Part shown: one piece after another, positions 36,810 through 48,819 of the stretch | Numbering within the stretch: the stretch's first letter is position 1 | How the letters are laid out: each line of letters opens with the position of its first letter | Source of the DNA: Chloranthus sessilifolius | Lineage: Eukaryota > Streptophyta > Magnoliopsida > Chloranthales > Chloranthaceae | Direction of reading: 5' to 3' | Length of the DNA: 64,000 bases | NCBI GenBank assembly: GCA_021018995.1 | Contig: CM037590.1 | Span: forward strand, 103,541,097-103,605,096 | Notes under the pieces: model-generated | What the model saw: only the letters and a program-made list of their open reading frames with translations | The model's database searches: none | Told to the model about the DNA's origin: nothing | Program-made: the position numbers and the translations under genes

Positions 36810-37330
36810 GAAACTGTATAGGAGTTGCGATATTTGCTTCCATAGAGCACGAGCCCTGATAGACCCAGGCTCCACACATTCTTTCGTACGGCCTCAATTT
36901 ACAAGGGAATTGAGTGCCACTCCAGAACAACTAGATTTTATCCTGACAGTGTCAATTCCCACGGGTAGTGCAGTGAAGGCACTCACCGTGTGTAAATCAG
37001 TGGTAGTGGCAGTAGATGATCATGAGACACGGGCAGATTTGATTCTGTTAGATATGAAAGGATTTGACATCATTTTGGGAATGGACTGGCTATCTGCTTA
37101 CCACGCAAGTGTGGATTGTCTTCGGAAGATGGTAGTTTTCCGCCCTCCAAAGGAGCGATCCTTTAGATTCTTCGGAGTGAAGTCTAAGGTAGCTCCATTG
37201 ATATCCGCTATTCGGGCGGAGAGGATGATGAAGAGTGGATGCAGTGGATATATAGCCTTCCTACAAGAGCAACGGGAGAAGACAAATGTGATATCCGATA
37301 TTCCCATTGCATGCGAGTATTCCGATGTAT
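36810..37330 (+). pseudogene. Aspartic protease region of Tekay element
   Basis: The protease signature is the [12 protein letters not shown] pattern near 36850-36890. [17 protein letters not shown] follows at about 37070-37120, the usual second block of chromovirus retropepsin. It would process gag-pol. Confidence 0.85.
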
Positions 37331-38520
37331 TTCCTGAGGATTTACCGGGACTACCACCAGATCGGGAGGTGGAGTTTGTAATCAATCTAATCCCAGGCAC
37401 TGAACCAGTATCAAAGGCTCCCTATCGGATGGCTCCAGCAGAATTACAAGAGCTAAAGGAGCAATTGCAAGAACTACTTGACAAAGGTTTTGTGCGACCT
37501 AGTGTGTCTCCTTGGGGAGCACCAGTATTGTTTGTCAGGAAGAAGGATGGTTCAATGCGCTTGTGCATCGACTATCGGCAGTTAAACAAGTTGACGATTA
37601 AGAATCGTTACCCGCTTCCTAGAATCGATGATCTGTTTGATCAATTGCAAGGAGCGAGGTTCTTTACGAAGATCGACTTGCGGTCGGGTTATCATCAACT
37701 ACGAGTCAGAGCTGAAGACATTGAGAAGACGGCGTTCAGAACCAGATATGGGCACTATGAATTCCTTGTTATGCCATTTGGATTGACGAACGCACCTGCG
37801 TCTTTCATGGACTTGATGAACCGAGTGTTTAAACCACACTTGGACACATCAGTAGTGGTATTTGTAGATGACATCCTTGTCTATTCCAAGACAAAGGAGG
37901 AACATGAAGAGCATCTACGTGTTACTTTGCAGACCCTCAGAGATCACAAACTTTATGCGAAGCTCAGTAAGTGTGAGTTTTGGCTTGACCAAGTTAGTTT
38001 CTTGGGTCATATCGTCTCTGCAAAGGGTATTACAGTGGATCCGGCTAAGATTGAAGCTGTTGTGAACTGGGAACAACCTAAGACAGTGACAGAGGTCCGT
38101 AGTTTCCTTGGTTTGGCAGGATACTACAGGCGATTCGTAGAGGGGTTCTCTAAACTATCAGGTCCACTCACTAAGAAGAATGCTAGATTTGATTGGACTG
38201 ATCAGTGTGAGAAGAGCTTCCAGGAATTGAAGACGCGTCTGACTACAGCACCAGTGTTGGCAATACCTTCTGGCAGAGGAGGTTTTGCTATCTACAGTGA
38301 CGCATCATATGGTGGTTTGGGTTGTGTCCTCAACCAGCACAAGAAGGTTATCGCTTATGGCTCTAGACAGCTGAAGGAGCATGAAAAGAATTATCCGACT
38401 CATGACTTAGAGTTGGCTGCGGTAATCTTTGCCTTGAAGATTTGGAGGCACTACTTGTACGGTGAGACGTTTGATATCTTCACCGACCACAAAAGCCTTA
38501 AGTATTTGTTTACCGTATGA
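37330..38520 (+). pseudogene. Reverse transcriptase and RNase H of Tekay element
   Basis: RT blocks in order: [19 protein letters not shown] with [52 protein letters not shown] and the catalytic [12 protein letters not shown] (about 37855-37890). [15 protein letters not shown] is the connection region. RNase H follows with [35 protein letters not shown] and [15 protein letters not shown] (about 38284-38515). Catalytic Asp residues of both enzymes are visible. Confidence 0.95.
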
Positions 38521-38529
38521 CTTAAATAT

Positions 38530-40186
38530 GCGGACAGATGGATGGATGGAGTTCTTGAAAGATTATGATTGTTCCATCCAGTATCACCCTGGGAAGGCCA
38601 ATGTTGTGGCAGATGCTTTGAGCAGAAAGTCCTCAGCTCAGTTGTCACATCTTATCACCCGAGTACAAAGGTGGCACCTACTTGAGGACCTGGCCTTATG
38701 TGATACGCTGATTGATGTTAGAGGTTCAGGGACACTGATGGTTACCATCGTGATACGCCCCACATTGTTTGACAATGTACGTAAGCTCCAGATGATTGAT
38801 GATGAGCTTATGGCCATTCGCAAGGATGTGATCAACGAGATCCGACCTGATTTCTCCATCAAGGATGATGGTACTTTACTGTTTCGAGATCGAATGTGCA
38901 TACCAGCTGATAAAGATCTTAAGGAAACTATTCTAGAAGAAGCACATAAGTCAACGTATGCTATACATCCTGGGAGTACCAAGATGTATCAAGATCTCAA
39001 GCGCAGTTTTTGGTGGAGAGGACTGAAGAAAGATGTAGCAGATTTTGTGTCTCGATGTTTGGTCTGCCAACAGGTGAAAGTAGACCATCGAAATCTAGCC
39101 GGGTTGTTACAACCTCTACCAGTACCAGAATGGAAATGGGAAGCCATTTCTATGGATTTCATCTTGGGGTTGCCAAGCACATTGAGGAAGAACAATGCCA
39201 TCTGGGTCATTGTTTATAGGTTGACCAAATCTGCACACTTCTTGCCATATCAAGACTTTGCTTACTAGCAAGCTTGCGGTATGTACATGAAGGAGATAGT
39301 CCGTTACGGCATACCCACCAAGATAGTATGTGATAGAGATCCGCTCTATACATCGCAGTTCTGGCAGCGTTTTCAGGAAGGCATGGGTACTAAATTGGAG
39401 TTCAGCTCAGCGTTTCATCCTCAGACAGATGGGCAGACTGAGAGAGTGAACCAGATCATTGAAGATATGTTGCGAGCTTGTATGTTGGACTTTCAAGGCT
39501 CATGGGATGAACATCTATCTTTGATCGAGTTCGCTTACAACAACAGCTATCAGGCGAGTATCGGGATGGCGCCTTATGAAGCCTTGTATGGACGTCGATG
39601 TAGATCTCCATTGAACTGGGAGGAAGTCGGTGAGAAACTCATTTTGGGACCTGATATCGTGGAAAGTACAACCGTGGCAGTTCGGTTGATCCGCGAAAGA
39701 TTGAGGGTTGCTCAAAGTCGCCAAAAGAGTTATGCCGATCTTCATCGGATACACGTAGAGTTTCAGGTTGGAGACAATGTGTTTGTAAAAATATCGCCAA
39801 CAAAGGGTGTCATGCGCTTCGGAAAACGAGGAAAGTTGAGTCCTCGGTATATTGGCCCCTTTGAGGTACTCGGACGGGTTGGCGAGGTTGCGTATCGGAT
39901 TGCTTTGCCACCACAGTTGGCGAGCATGCATAACGTTTTTCATGTATCGATGCTGCGACGTTACGTGCATGATCCGACACATGTCTTGGATTTTCAACCG
40001 ATTGATTTACAAGAAGATCTAACCATGGTTGAAGAACCGATAGAGATCTTGGATCAACGGGATCAAGTTTTGAGGACCAAATTAATTCCGCTAGTACTTG
40101 TCAAATGGCGGAATCATACTGCTTCGGAAGCCACTTGGGAACGTGCTGCCGAGATCCGTGAACAGTATCCACACTTGTTCACTTGA
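38530..40186 (+). pseudogene. Integrase with C-terminal chromodomain of Tekay element
   Basis: The zinc-binding segment shows HPGSTKMYQDLKRSFWWRGL and SRCLVCQQVK (about 38964-39077). The D,D,E core is visible as ISMDFILGLP, YGIPTKIVCDRDP and FHPQTDGQTERVNQ (about 39130-39470). The C-terminal part has RFGKRGKLSPRYIGPFEVL and MHNVFHVSMLRRY, then a chromodomain-like end (LVKWRNHTASEATWE, about 40095-40180). The chromodomain typically directs insertion toward heterochromatin, which fits the repeat-rich surroundings. Few breaks. Confidence 0.9.
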
Positions 40187-40381
40187 TGCGCAAGGTGAAT
40201 TTTCTTTTGAGTTTGTTTCTAAATTCATCATCGTGATTATAACTTGATGATTAGATTTATCTCATCGACTCGATTTGTCGAATATTTTGGGTCATGTATG
40301 TGATGTACATGTACCGGTATCTTTCCATTACGGTTAAGTCATTTTAACGGTCCGATTGTAATGAGAAATTTTTACAACAGG

Positions 40382-40545
40382 TCCATTGATCGATCAACAG
40401 GGAGGTTGGTGATCGATCAACAGGTGGACCATTGATCGATCAACATTGAATGTGGTGATCGATCAACGGGTCGGATTCAGTTTTTGAACTTAAAAAAATT
40501 TTAGTGGTGATCGATCAACCACCAATGAATTGATCGATCACCAGG
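40382..40545. repeat. GATCGATC palindrome array downstream of integrase
   Basis: Six exact GATCGATC palindromes in 164 bases, most as TTGATCGATCAAC or GTGATCGATCAAC. They are the same motif as the LTR array but in the internal region, 200-360 bases after the integrase end and just upstream of a TATA-like box. Confidence 0.95.
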
Positions 40546-40557
40546 GCACTTATGTGT

Positions 40558-40565
40558 TATAAATA
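40558..40565 (+). promoter_or_regulatory. TATA-like box upstream of the extra ORF region
   Basis: TATAAATAGGG, a good plant core promoter match, lies 13 bases after the last GATCGATC palindrome. It is about 330 bases before the extra coding region. This suggests a separate internal promoter; no transcript evidence is available. Confidence 0.5.
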
Positions 40566-40699
40566 GGGTTTTGAACAGTCATTTGCTCTATCCTATTCAC
40601 GTGAACGAGCAAAGGGCTTTTGCACTCCGACCTTTCAACTTCCCTTCCGACTCACTTCCAGCCATTTCCATCCTTCCTCCGGCTTGATTCGAGTGGACA

Positions 40700-42080
40700 T
40701 CGCTCCATTCATCCGGTAAAAATTCTCGTTTGCGTTCCTTCAAGTCTCGTTTTCATTTTTTTTTTTAGTATTCGACCATGGGACCTCGTGACGAAGAACG
40801 CTTCATGTAAGGTACCCATTGCTCGCCTGCATAACCCATCGCCCACCATTCCGTTCTCTCGCCAATCGCGTGAAGTCTCCAAAGAGTGGTGGGCTTCCAA
40901 ATCCTTTCTACCCAGTATAGGTTTATTTCTACTCTCTATGATGATCGCCCCGAAATGGCTTGGGCCATGGGCTACCTTCAAAAGTTAGGGTTAAAACCCT
41001 TGCTTGAGCCATTTCATGATCACTATTGCCCTCGCATAGTGCGGCTCTTTTTCCAAAACCTTCGTTGGGGGGATTCCCGACACCGACTCGTCACTACCAT
41101 TGACGGGTTTGAATATAAATTCAACCGATTCCATGTTGCCGCTGCCCTAGAGTGTGCAACCGCTTACCTTGATACGCGTGGCTTGGCGCCACCGTATGAG
41201 AAAGATGTTCCTTTTGCTGATGTCATCGCCAAGATGACCAACGGAAAGCATGGGAAGGGCCAATCCATTTCTAGGGCCCAACTACCCGACAAAGCGTGGA
41301 TGCTTGATACTTATTTCAAGTGTGCACTTGTTCCATTTGCACAAGTCCTCACGGATTTGGTGTTGTCGGTAGCCCTCTTTTTCGCCTTTGAGGACTGGTA
41401 TCCTATGGCCGAGGTCGTGATTGAGGGCATCATCACCGCCATGACCTTATGACCGAAAGGCGGCCGGAGCCACAAAACAAATTCCCTATGTCGCCTAATC
41501 ACAAAATGGTGGAGCAATATGTTTTCTCTCTGTGAGCACTATAGCTTGGCTCCTAATGAGCCACGCTTAACCAACAACACCAAAGTCTTTAAACCGAAAG
41601 ACTGGACCAAGAGTTATAATCTTTTGGTCAAGAGACTACCCGAGCCCGAGGAGGAGGGTGACGACGAGGCTGCTGAGCCCGTTATTCCAGAGGGTGGGGC
41701 ACCTGTTGTACCAGCTCCTAGTGGGGGGGAGGCCCCATCTGATCAGCCACCTCAGCCTGAGGTGCTACCTCGACCTGCTGCTACCCCATCACGGCGACCA
41801 CCGCGTTCTTCTTCGTCATGTCGCCCTACACCTGCTTTCGCCCCTATCCCCTGCCCCACGCACCGTTACTCTTGACGCCGTGCTTGTTGCGGTCCTCGAG
41901 GGTAACAAACGCATACATGAGCGCTTGGATGGGATTGAGCTATTTCAGCGTCAGGTTCATCGGCGGCTCGACTACGCCGAGGGCATGTTAGAGCTCTTGA
42001 TGCAGCAGTCATACATGACGACTTCGACACCGATGGTTGGGCATGCCCGTGGGGACGTCGTAGATCGAGATCCTCGCTGA
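40700..42080 (+). pseudogene. Extra ORF region between integrase and 3' LTR (plant transposon protein-like)
   Basis: The block at 40886-41452 reads RFISTLYDDRPEMAWAMGYL, GLKPLLEPFHDHYCPRIVRL with FFQNLRW, DGFEYKFNRFHVAAALE, and LPDKAWMLDTYFKCALVPF. This resembles the putative plant transposon protein domain (PF20167 type) known from additional ORFs of plant retrotransposons. An acidic, proline-rich middle (about 41640-41850) and a coiled-coil-like end (VLEGNKRIHERLDGIELFQR, about 41890-42010) follow. Function of the domain is unknown. The family call is from memory of its pattern. Present in pieces with a few breaks. Confidence 0.6.
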
Positions 42081-42326
42081 CTTACACTCCCTGCCGCTCC
42101 ACCATGCCTCCGATGTCCCCAGTATAACTATACTACTCTATAATATTTGTAGACTACGATATATCCGCATTTACATTACTCGCATATTATATACATTACA
42201 TTTAGCATGTCTAAATTTCTCTGCATCGTCGTGATCGCATCCTCTATATTATCACGGTCTACTAGTCGTAGAAAACCTCTGTACCTTAACCGCACCTATT
42301 AGACAATTACGAGGACGAAAATACCT

Positions 42327-42338
42327 AAGGGGGGGATA
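42327..42338 (+). promoter_or_regulatory. Polypurine tract of Tekay element
   Basis: AAGGGGGGGAT lies directly before the 3' LTR start TGTAACCTCCC, where the plus-strand primer is expected. Confidence 0.85.
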
Positions 42339-42339
42339 A

Positions 42340-44786
42340 TGTAACCTCCCTAAAATTTAGAACACGAACCTGACTATTTCGATCTACGTGCGTCTGCGGA
42401 AATCGAGACCGATTAAAAATTTAGAATTTATATTAATTGAGATAAAGTTACACCATGGTTAGATGAGTTCACCCTGTGTAATTTCATTTGAATCGGAGTT
42501 GGGTAAAGAGTCGATTAGTAGCGTTGCGTCAGAAGCGGACCGTGTTCGTGCTCCACAAAACATAAACTAAGGGAAAAACAGAAATATTCACTTATTAGCT
42601 TATAAGAGAAGGAAGGGAGACCTAGAGGAAGTTCTTCTTCTTCTTCTTCTTCTTCCCTTGCCCTAGTTACTCTCTATGACTAAAGTGCAGTAGCTAGGTG
42701 AGTTTTCAAGAGGGTTTTTGTATAAAACAGGGTTAGCAAGATTGAAAGGTGAGTTTCCTAAGCTAGGGTATGTAGAGATCAATGGATTAAGCTTAAGTAT
42801 GGTTTGTGTGTGTGTGAAGTCTCTGCATGCTGAACCAGAGCTAAAAGGTTGCTCGTCGAACTCGGATCGGTGATAAACTCCGAGAGCTTGATCCGAAACC
42901 CTCATCCGGAGTGATTTGCCGAAACCCCAAAAGGGCCCACATAGAGGTGAGCTCTCTTGTTTAAAATGGGCAGTTGGATGCCCTAAATATAGGTTCTGTA
43001 TGAATATTTAAGATTATAATGAATTTTTGAAAGAAAAATAAGTTAGAAAAATATTATTGGTGAACTCCATTAATGACAGAAATTCCGTCATTATTGATCG
43101 ATCAACAAGGTGTTGATCGATCACTGAGTGTGGAATTGATCGATCAACAGTGGTGGTGATCGATCAATTTATATATATAGTATATGAACAGTACTGGCAG
43201 AGAGTTGGTGAATTTTGGGTTAATATTAGTGATCGATCAACAAGGTATTGATCGATCAATTGACTGGGTATTGATCGATCAACAGTGGTGGTGATCGATC
43301 AACAAGGGTGTTGATCGATCAATACAGAGCCCATTGATCGATCAATCAACATGGTGATCGATCAATTGTGTACAATATATACAAACAGAGAGTTGGTTAA
43401 ACAAGTTTGTGCTTTGGTGATCGATCAACAAGGGTGCTGATCGTTCAATAAAGAGTTCATTGATCGATCAACAAGGTATTGACCGATCAATAAACCCTGT
43501 TTTCAGACAGTTAGGAAATTTATATGTAAGAACCACTGGACATTGTGCCAGTTCACAATCTGTCACTCTAACACCTAGAGTAACATGTTTATGGTCTAGG
43601 ATCAGACTAAGATGCCTTGAAAAAGCTTTGGATTTGCTTAGAAGGAGCTTGATCCGAGGTAGGGGAATTCAACCGAAATTGCATTTATTTTTGATCTCAT
43701 GGATTATATCTGTCATACATATCTCAGCATAGTTTAATTCTGTTTTAAAAGCATGTTTAGCATATGTATGAGTATTCTATTATGTACTTGATCCGACATT
43801 TGATATCCGTATCCGAAATCCGAATTCTGTTAAGTATGATAAGTATGCATGTGATTTGAGGTTTGATATTCAGTAAAAATCCCACCGACTCGGCGGTATA
43901 TCCGTTTCAGGCACACTTGTGCATTTGCTTTGTAATCCTCGGCACAATTGCACTCCATGTGTGGGGCATTGTTGCAATTCCTGAAATTGTTCATATGAAC
44001 GACGATGGTTGGGATTATCCATCGGACCAAATCTGGCTACCACGTGCTATACTCACGGGAGTTACTTAAGTATACTACACTAAGTCATTATATGTTGTAT
44101 TCATCAATTCTGTACTGTTTTGGATAAATGTCTCATGTTTAATACATCTGTTGCATATTTTCAATTTTGTTCTTTGATGACCATGTTATGCAATTAGAAT
44201 GCAAATTTATTTGGAATTCTTCTATTGAGCTAGGATGTAGCTCACCTGCTTTTAAACATTTAGGTTACGAGGCGATAGCTCCAGTCTGAGCGACCAGACT
44301 ATCGGCTGATCACGAAATTTGAGGTTGAGGACGAGGAGACAGACGTTCCAGCTGACGACTTTTACCCATAGACTGGGTATAGCTTAGACATTTTTGGGGT
44401 TTTATGTTTGTTTGGAGACTTTGGATTATGTGTGCCTGGTGGCCACTTTTGTATTAATTTTTGTAGATATTTTATTTCTTTTATAGTGTTATTATACATT
44501 CTATCGGAACCATCATTAGGAACCATTGTTTGGGTGATGGATGTCTGTCACCGATGGTTCTTTTTGGTTCTTTTTTGAGGATGTATACTTTTTACATTTA
44601 TCAATGAAGGTTTATCTATTGTTCTTACTTTTAGATTGATTCATTAGATGACTCTACTTACCGCTGTGGGATTTTATCTGTATATTTCCGCTTTATATAC
44701 AGATATTGTGTGATTCGTCCTAGGGATCATCCAGAGCATGATCCTGATGGCACGGATTTCTGAGCACAGAATTCCGGGCTGTCACA
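42340..44786 (+). repeat. 3' LTR of Tekay element
   Basis: Direct copy of 32864-35261, including its GATCGATC array (43092-43493), about 50 bases longer overall. Stretches of several hundred bases match almost perfectly, interrupted by a few patches of clustered differences. Followed by the target duplication GTAAA. Confidence 0.95.
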
Positions 44787-45025
44787 GTAAACCAAAAGAT
44801 CTTACGATTCAAATCATAAGTGATAAAAAGCAAAGCCAAATAAGAGAGAAGAATCATATTTATGATTCCACAAAAGAAAGCTTTAGAACTGGAGAAAATG
44901 TGCTGAATTATGATGGTTCGGAAAGCATAGAATCGTACCAAAGAATGAAGCGAAATCGTAATTACGATTTTGTACTATAAAGCTCATGGTTCTACTGAAG
45001 ATCTAGTGAAGAGTTACACCGCCAT

Positions 45026-47892
45026 TGTGACAGCCAAGATTTCTACACTCAAAAATCCGTGCCATCAGGATCATGCTTTGGATGATTCCCAGGACAAATC
45101 ACAGAGTGTCTGCTCATCTAGCAGAAATCAGAGCAGACACTGTCCAGTAGTAGTAGATCGAGTCATCATATAAGGCTTTAAAAGAGAGAAAAATTTAACA
45201 ATTCCTATATATAAAAATAAAAGAAAATACATCCTCAAAAAGGAACCAAGAAAAACCACTGGTGTTGGACATCCGTCACACAAAAACAACGGTTCCAAGT
45301 AGTGGTTCCTATAAGATGTACACAAAAGAAAATAAAGTATCTACAAAGTTTTAAGTACAAAACCATGACCACCAGAACCATAATAATCCAAAACATATAC
45401 AGATCCCAAAATATCCAGTCTAATCAAATACCCTAGCTACGAGTGGTGCTCGTTAGCAGAGGTATTGGTATTCTCCTCCTTAACCTTAGCCTCCAGATCA
45501 GGTTGGTAGTCAGGGTCGCTCTCAGTGCCGGGAGCTCTAGCCTCAGAACCTATTAATGTTATAGAAAATAGGGTGAGCTACATCTAAGCTTAGTAAAAGA
45601 ATCACAGACATGATTTGCAGGTAGTATCTCAAACAGATAATCAAATTAGAATATGTAGACAGGATTAATCATATGACATATACTGAGTTTTCAAAGAATA
45701 GAACAGATGCTATTAGTATATAATTTGTGACTTAAATCATGTATATTTCTAACTTAAGAAACTCCCGTGAATATATATAGTACGTGGTAATCAAGTGTAT
45801 GCCGATAGGAAACTCCAACCAATCGTCGCTCATATGAACAATTTTTTAGAGTGCAACAATGCCTCATCTATGGAGTGCAATTGTGCCGATGGATTATCAA
45901 AGCAGATGCACGATTGAGCTAGGGCACGGATATACCACCGAGTCGGTGGAGATCATCTGGATTAAATACTTAAAATCACATACACACATATGACCTCAAA
46001 AATCAGATATCAGAAATTAGAAACAGGCTTCAGAACACAGAAATCAGAATGCAGGAATCAGAGATGACAGAGATTAATTGATATGCAAATATTCTTTTAA
46101 AACAAAAATCAGGATACAGATGTGAAGGAATTATGAAATCATATTTAGATACATTTTTAGGTTAGATTTCCCCTACCTTAATAGATCTCTAAGCAAATCC
46201 AACGCCATTCTAAAGCAATCCAAAAGTTCTTATCCACGGTCTCCACTCTTAGTCTATATCACACATATAATGATGTATTAAAAATTGATCCTAATTATTA
46301 ATAATGTTGACATATTTAAGTATTTTCTTAAAACCGAGGCGGAAATGAGTAATTTCGTGTTGACTCAAAACATGACCCAACTTCCCACTTCATTTTAACC
46401 CTCAAAATATTTGATTAAAGATTTTGTTAATTCATAAAAGAGTTAGATCTCGTCGTATTCTTTCCAACGCATCAAGAATTGTGTCAATCAGAGTTCGAGA
46501 TAAAGAGTTATGGCCAAAATACCGAAGCTATATTGATACTTCAGTCAAAACGTGCTAACTTAGAACATGGCCAAACTTCCAGCTCAATTTTGATCATCAA
46601 AACAATTTACTCATCAATTAGTTAATTCATAAAAATTGTAGATTTAGTTGTCCTCTTTCCAATTCCACAAGAATCACATCAATTGGATTTCAGAGTAAAA
46701 AGTTATGGTCAAAATACTAAAGTACTATCGGCACAGTCAATTTGATCGATCAAACCATCATATTGATCGATCAATTCTACATTGATCGATCAATTTCACC
46801 CTTGATCAATCAACCCATCACATTGATCGATCAATCACCTAATTTAATCGATCAATGCAGTCGGGGGTGAACTTCCAGCAAGCAAACTTTCTGTTCTTAT
46901 CATTGTATATATAATTTGATCGATCAATATGGATGATTGATCGATCAATACCAAATTTGATCTATCAACCACCTAATTTGATCGATCAATGCCAAATTTG
47001 ATCGATCAATCGCCTAATTTGATCGATCAAAACCTTTAGAAATGTACAGCCATAAGGCTTTATCATTTTTTTTTTCCAAACTTCTACGATCTTCATCGAA
47101 TCACACACATATACACACTAACTAAAACAATCTAAACCATTAAAATCAAAGAAAACTAACCTTTCTTCGATCGACTTCACGCCTTTAAGAATCATTGTCC
47201 AAAAGGATTTCGAAACGAAACTTTCGGATTTCTATGGCGATTTCACAATGATTGATCACCACATATTCAAGATGAAGTCGTCAATGATCCACGCATCGAT
47301 CTTAACCCATTCAAAGAGCGGAAGACTATCCAAGGTGATCGACTCTTTGAAAATGAGGCTTCTATAGAAAAAGGGTTTCTAACAGAAAAAGGGTTTGAAC
47401 GGCTTGAGGTTTTCAAGAGCGGAACTCAAGTCATGATCGCGTTAAATGCTTCACGAAGAGTGGAGAGATCGCAGTGATTACACGATCTTGCGGTCAGAAT
47501 CTCACGAGGGTTTGAATGGTGACGAATTCCGGAAATGGGGCTCGGCTCTTGCATCCTTCTCCTCAAATTTTCAAACGGCTAACATTTAGCCTCAAAGCAA
47601 CCCTCTCCTTATAAGCAAATGAAACCCCAAAAATATACTTGATATTTTTGCTAAAATTCTATCCTCTTATCTTAGACTTGGCTTCGGTGTTGAGCGGCAC
47701 ATGGTGCATCGATGCATGGCTTTCACACTAAAGGCCCAAATAGACATTTAAACCTTAATCCATCCGCACAAAGTTTTCCTAATATTATTTAAATATTTAT
47801 TATCATATAAAAATCTATGGTGACATTGGTTTTCGTGCCGACCACACACATGAGGTCAGTCGAGTTCGGGTCTAATTTTACGGGTCATTACA
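45026..47892 (-). repeat. Solo LTR of a Tekay-related element (2.87 kb)
   Basis: Flanked by the perfect 5-bp duplication GCCAT (45021-45025 and 47893-47897). On the minus strand it begins TGTAATGACCCGTAAAATTA and ends GGCTGTCACA, sharing its 3' end with the Tekay LTR. No internal region remains, so it arose by recombination between two LTRs. It contains a GATCGATC array (46741-47030) and a tandemly doubled conserved block (about 46340-46735). Confidence 0.95.
46741..47030. repeat. GATCGATC palindrome array in solo LTR
   Basis: Nine exact GATCGATC octamers and three near copies, mostly as TTGATCGATCAAT. They fall in two groups separated by about 60 bases of ordinary sequence. It adjoins the conserved block at 46340-46735. 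Confidence 0.95.
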
Positions 47893-48819
47893 GCCATGCA
47901 CATAACAGAAATAACTCTTTATATTGAAGCCTTACAATCTACGTATCAGAGAAGATTGGCAAAAAAAATTCTAAAGATCTCTCTTGCTGAAATGAAGGAA
48001 GAGATATGCACGCATTTGCTATTTGGAGCAAGGAAGATTAAGGAAGATTAAGATTAGGAAGTTTTAAAGGTTTAGAAAACTTTAGTTTTAGAATTGTACT
48101 TTGTTTAGAGTTCGACAATAATGTAAACCGACCCCTTATACAGGTATAAATAAGAGGGCTCGGCACCAAGAATAAGCATCCAAGGTCTCTTAGTCGCAAT
48201 TGACAACTGAGGTTGGGAAACCTGAAGATCAAAAGTAGAGTAGAGTATCCAAGGATTTTCGATCTTAATTGGCGCCTAAGAGAGAAATCTGGAAGATCAC
48301 CTTAGTGTAGTTTTAGTTTAGAGTATCCATAATTTCTCAAGAGCAATTGACGACTACAATTGGGAGATGAAAGATCGATTTTATTGCTTTCTAGTTTAGA
48401 TTTATTTTATTTCATTTTCCTGCTTTGTAAACATCTGAAAGTTCTTGATTTTAATTAATGCCTAAAGTTGATAATTTGAAAGATTAGTGTAATGGTATTT
48501 TGTTTTAAAAAATATCTACAAAATTTTAGTTTTTGATTGACTCCAAAATTCTAGAAGACTGCAGATTAGTGTAACAGTTTTTAATTTTGTAAACATCCGA
48601 AATTCCGAAGGAGACTAGTTGATGATTAGAACCTGGAAGGATTAGGAATTAGATTTATTTTCTGCAATTTAGTTTAAATAACCCTTCTTTATTTTTTTAA
48701 AGCAAATAGAAGTTTTTAGAGTTTCAACCTTCCTCGTGGGAACAATCCTATACTAGTGCTACAATTTTCATTGTGCACTTGCAATATGTTAAGGCAGACC
48801 ATAATTTACACCTCTGCTA

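Larger units (their letters stand above)
32864..44786 (+). mobile_element. Tekay-type (Del) chromovirus, nearly whole
   Basis: 11.9-kb Ty3/Gypsy element with 2.4-kb LTRs, TG...CA-type ends and a perfect 5-bp target duplication GTAAA (32859-32863 and 44787-44791). PBS for tRNA-Met, gag with two zinc knuckles, protease, RT, RNase H, integrase with chromodomain, an extra ORF region and a polypurine tract are all present. LTRs are nearly identical over long stretches, with differences grouped in a few patches, so the insertion is recent. It still looks almost whole, with roughly three to five breaks in coding parts. Confidence 0.95.
32648..48796 (+). repeat. LTR of Athila-like element D, split by two insertions
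   Basis: The LTR lies in three pieces: 32648-32863, 44792-45025 and 47898-48796, together about 1.35 kb. The Tekay element (duplication GTAAA) and a solo LTR (duplication GCCAT) split it. The paralogous LTR at 20710-22108 runs through the second site without a break (TACACCGCCATGCACC), confirming that insertion. A TATA box (TATAAATAAGAGG) is at 48145-48152, and the end block GGGAACAATCCTATACTAGT is at about 48739-48758. The exact LTR end (48783-48796) is uncertain. Confidence 0.75.
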
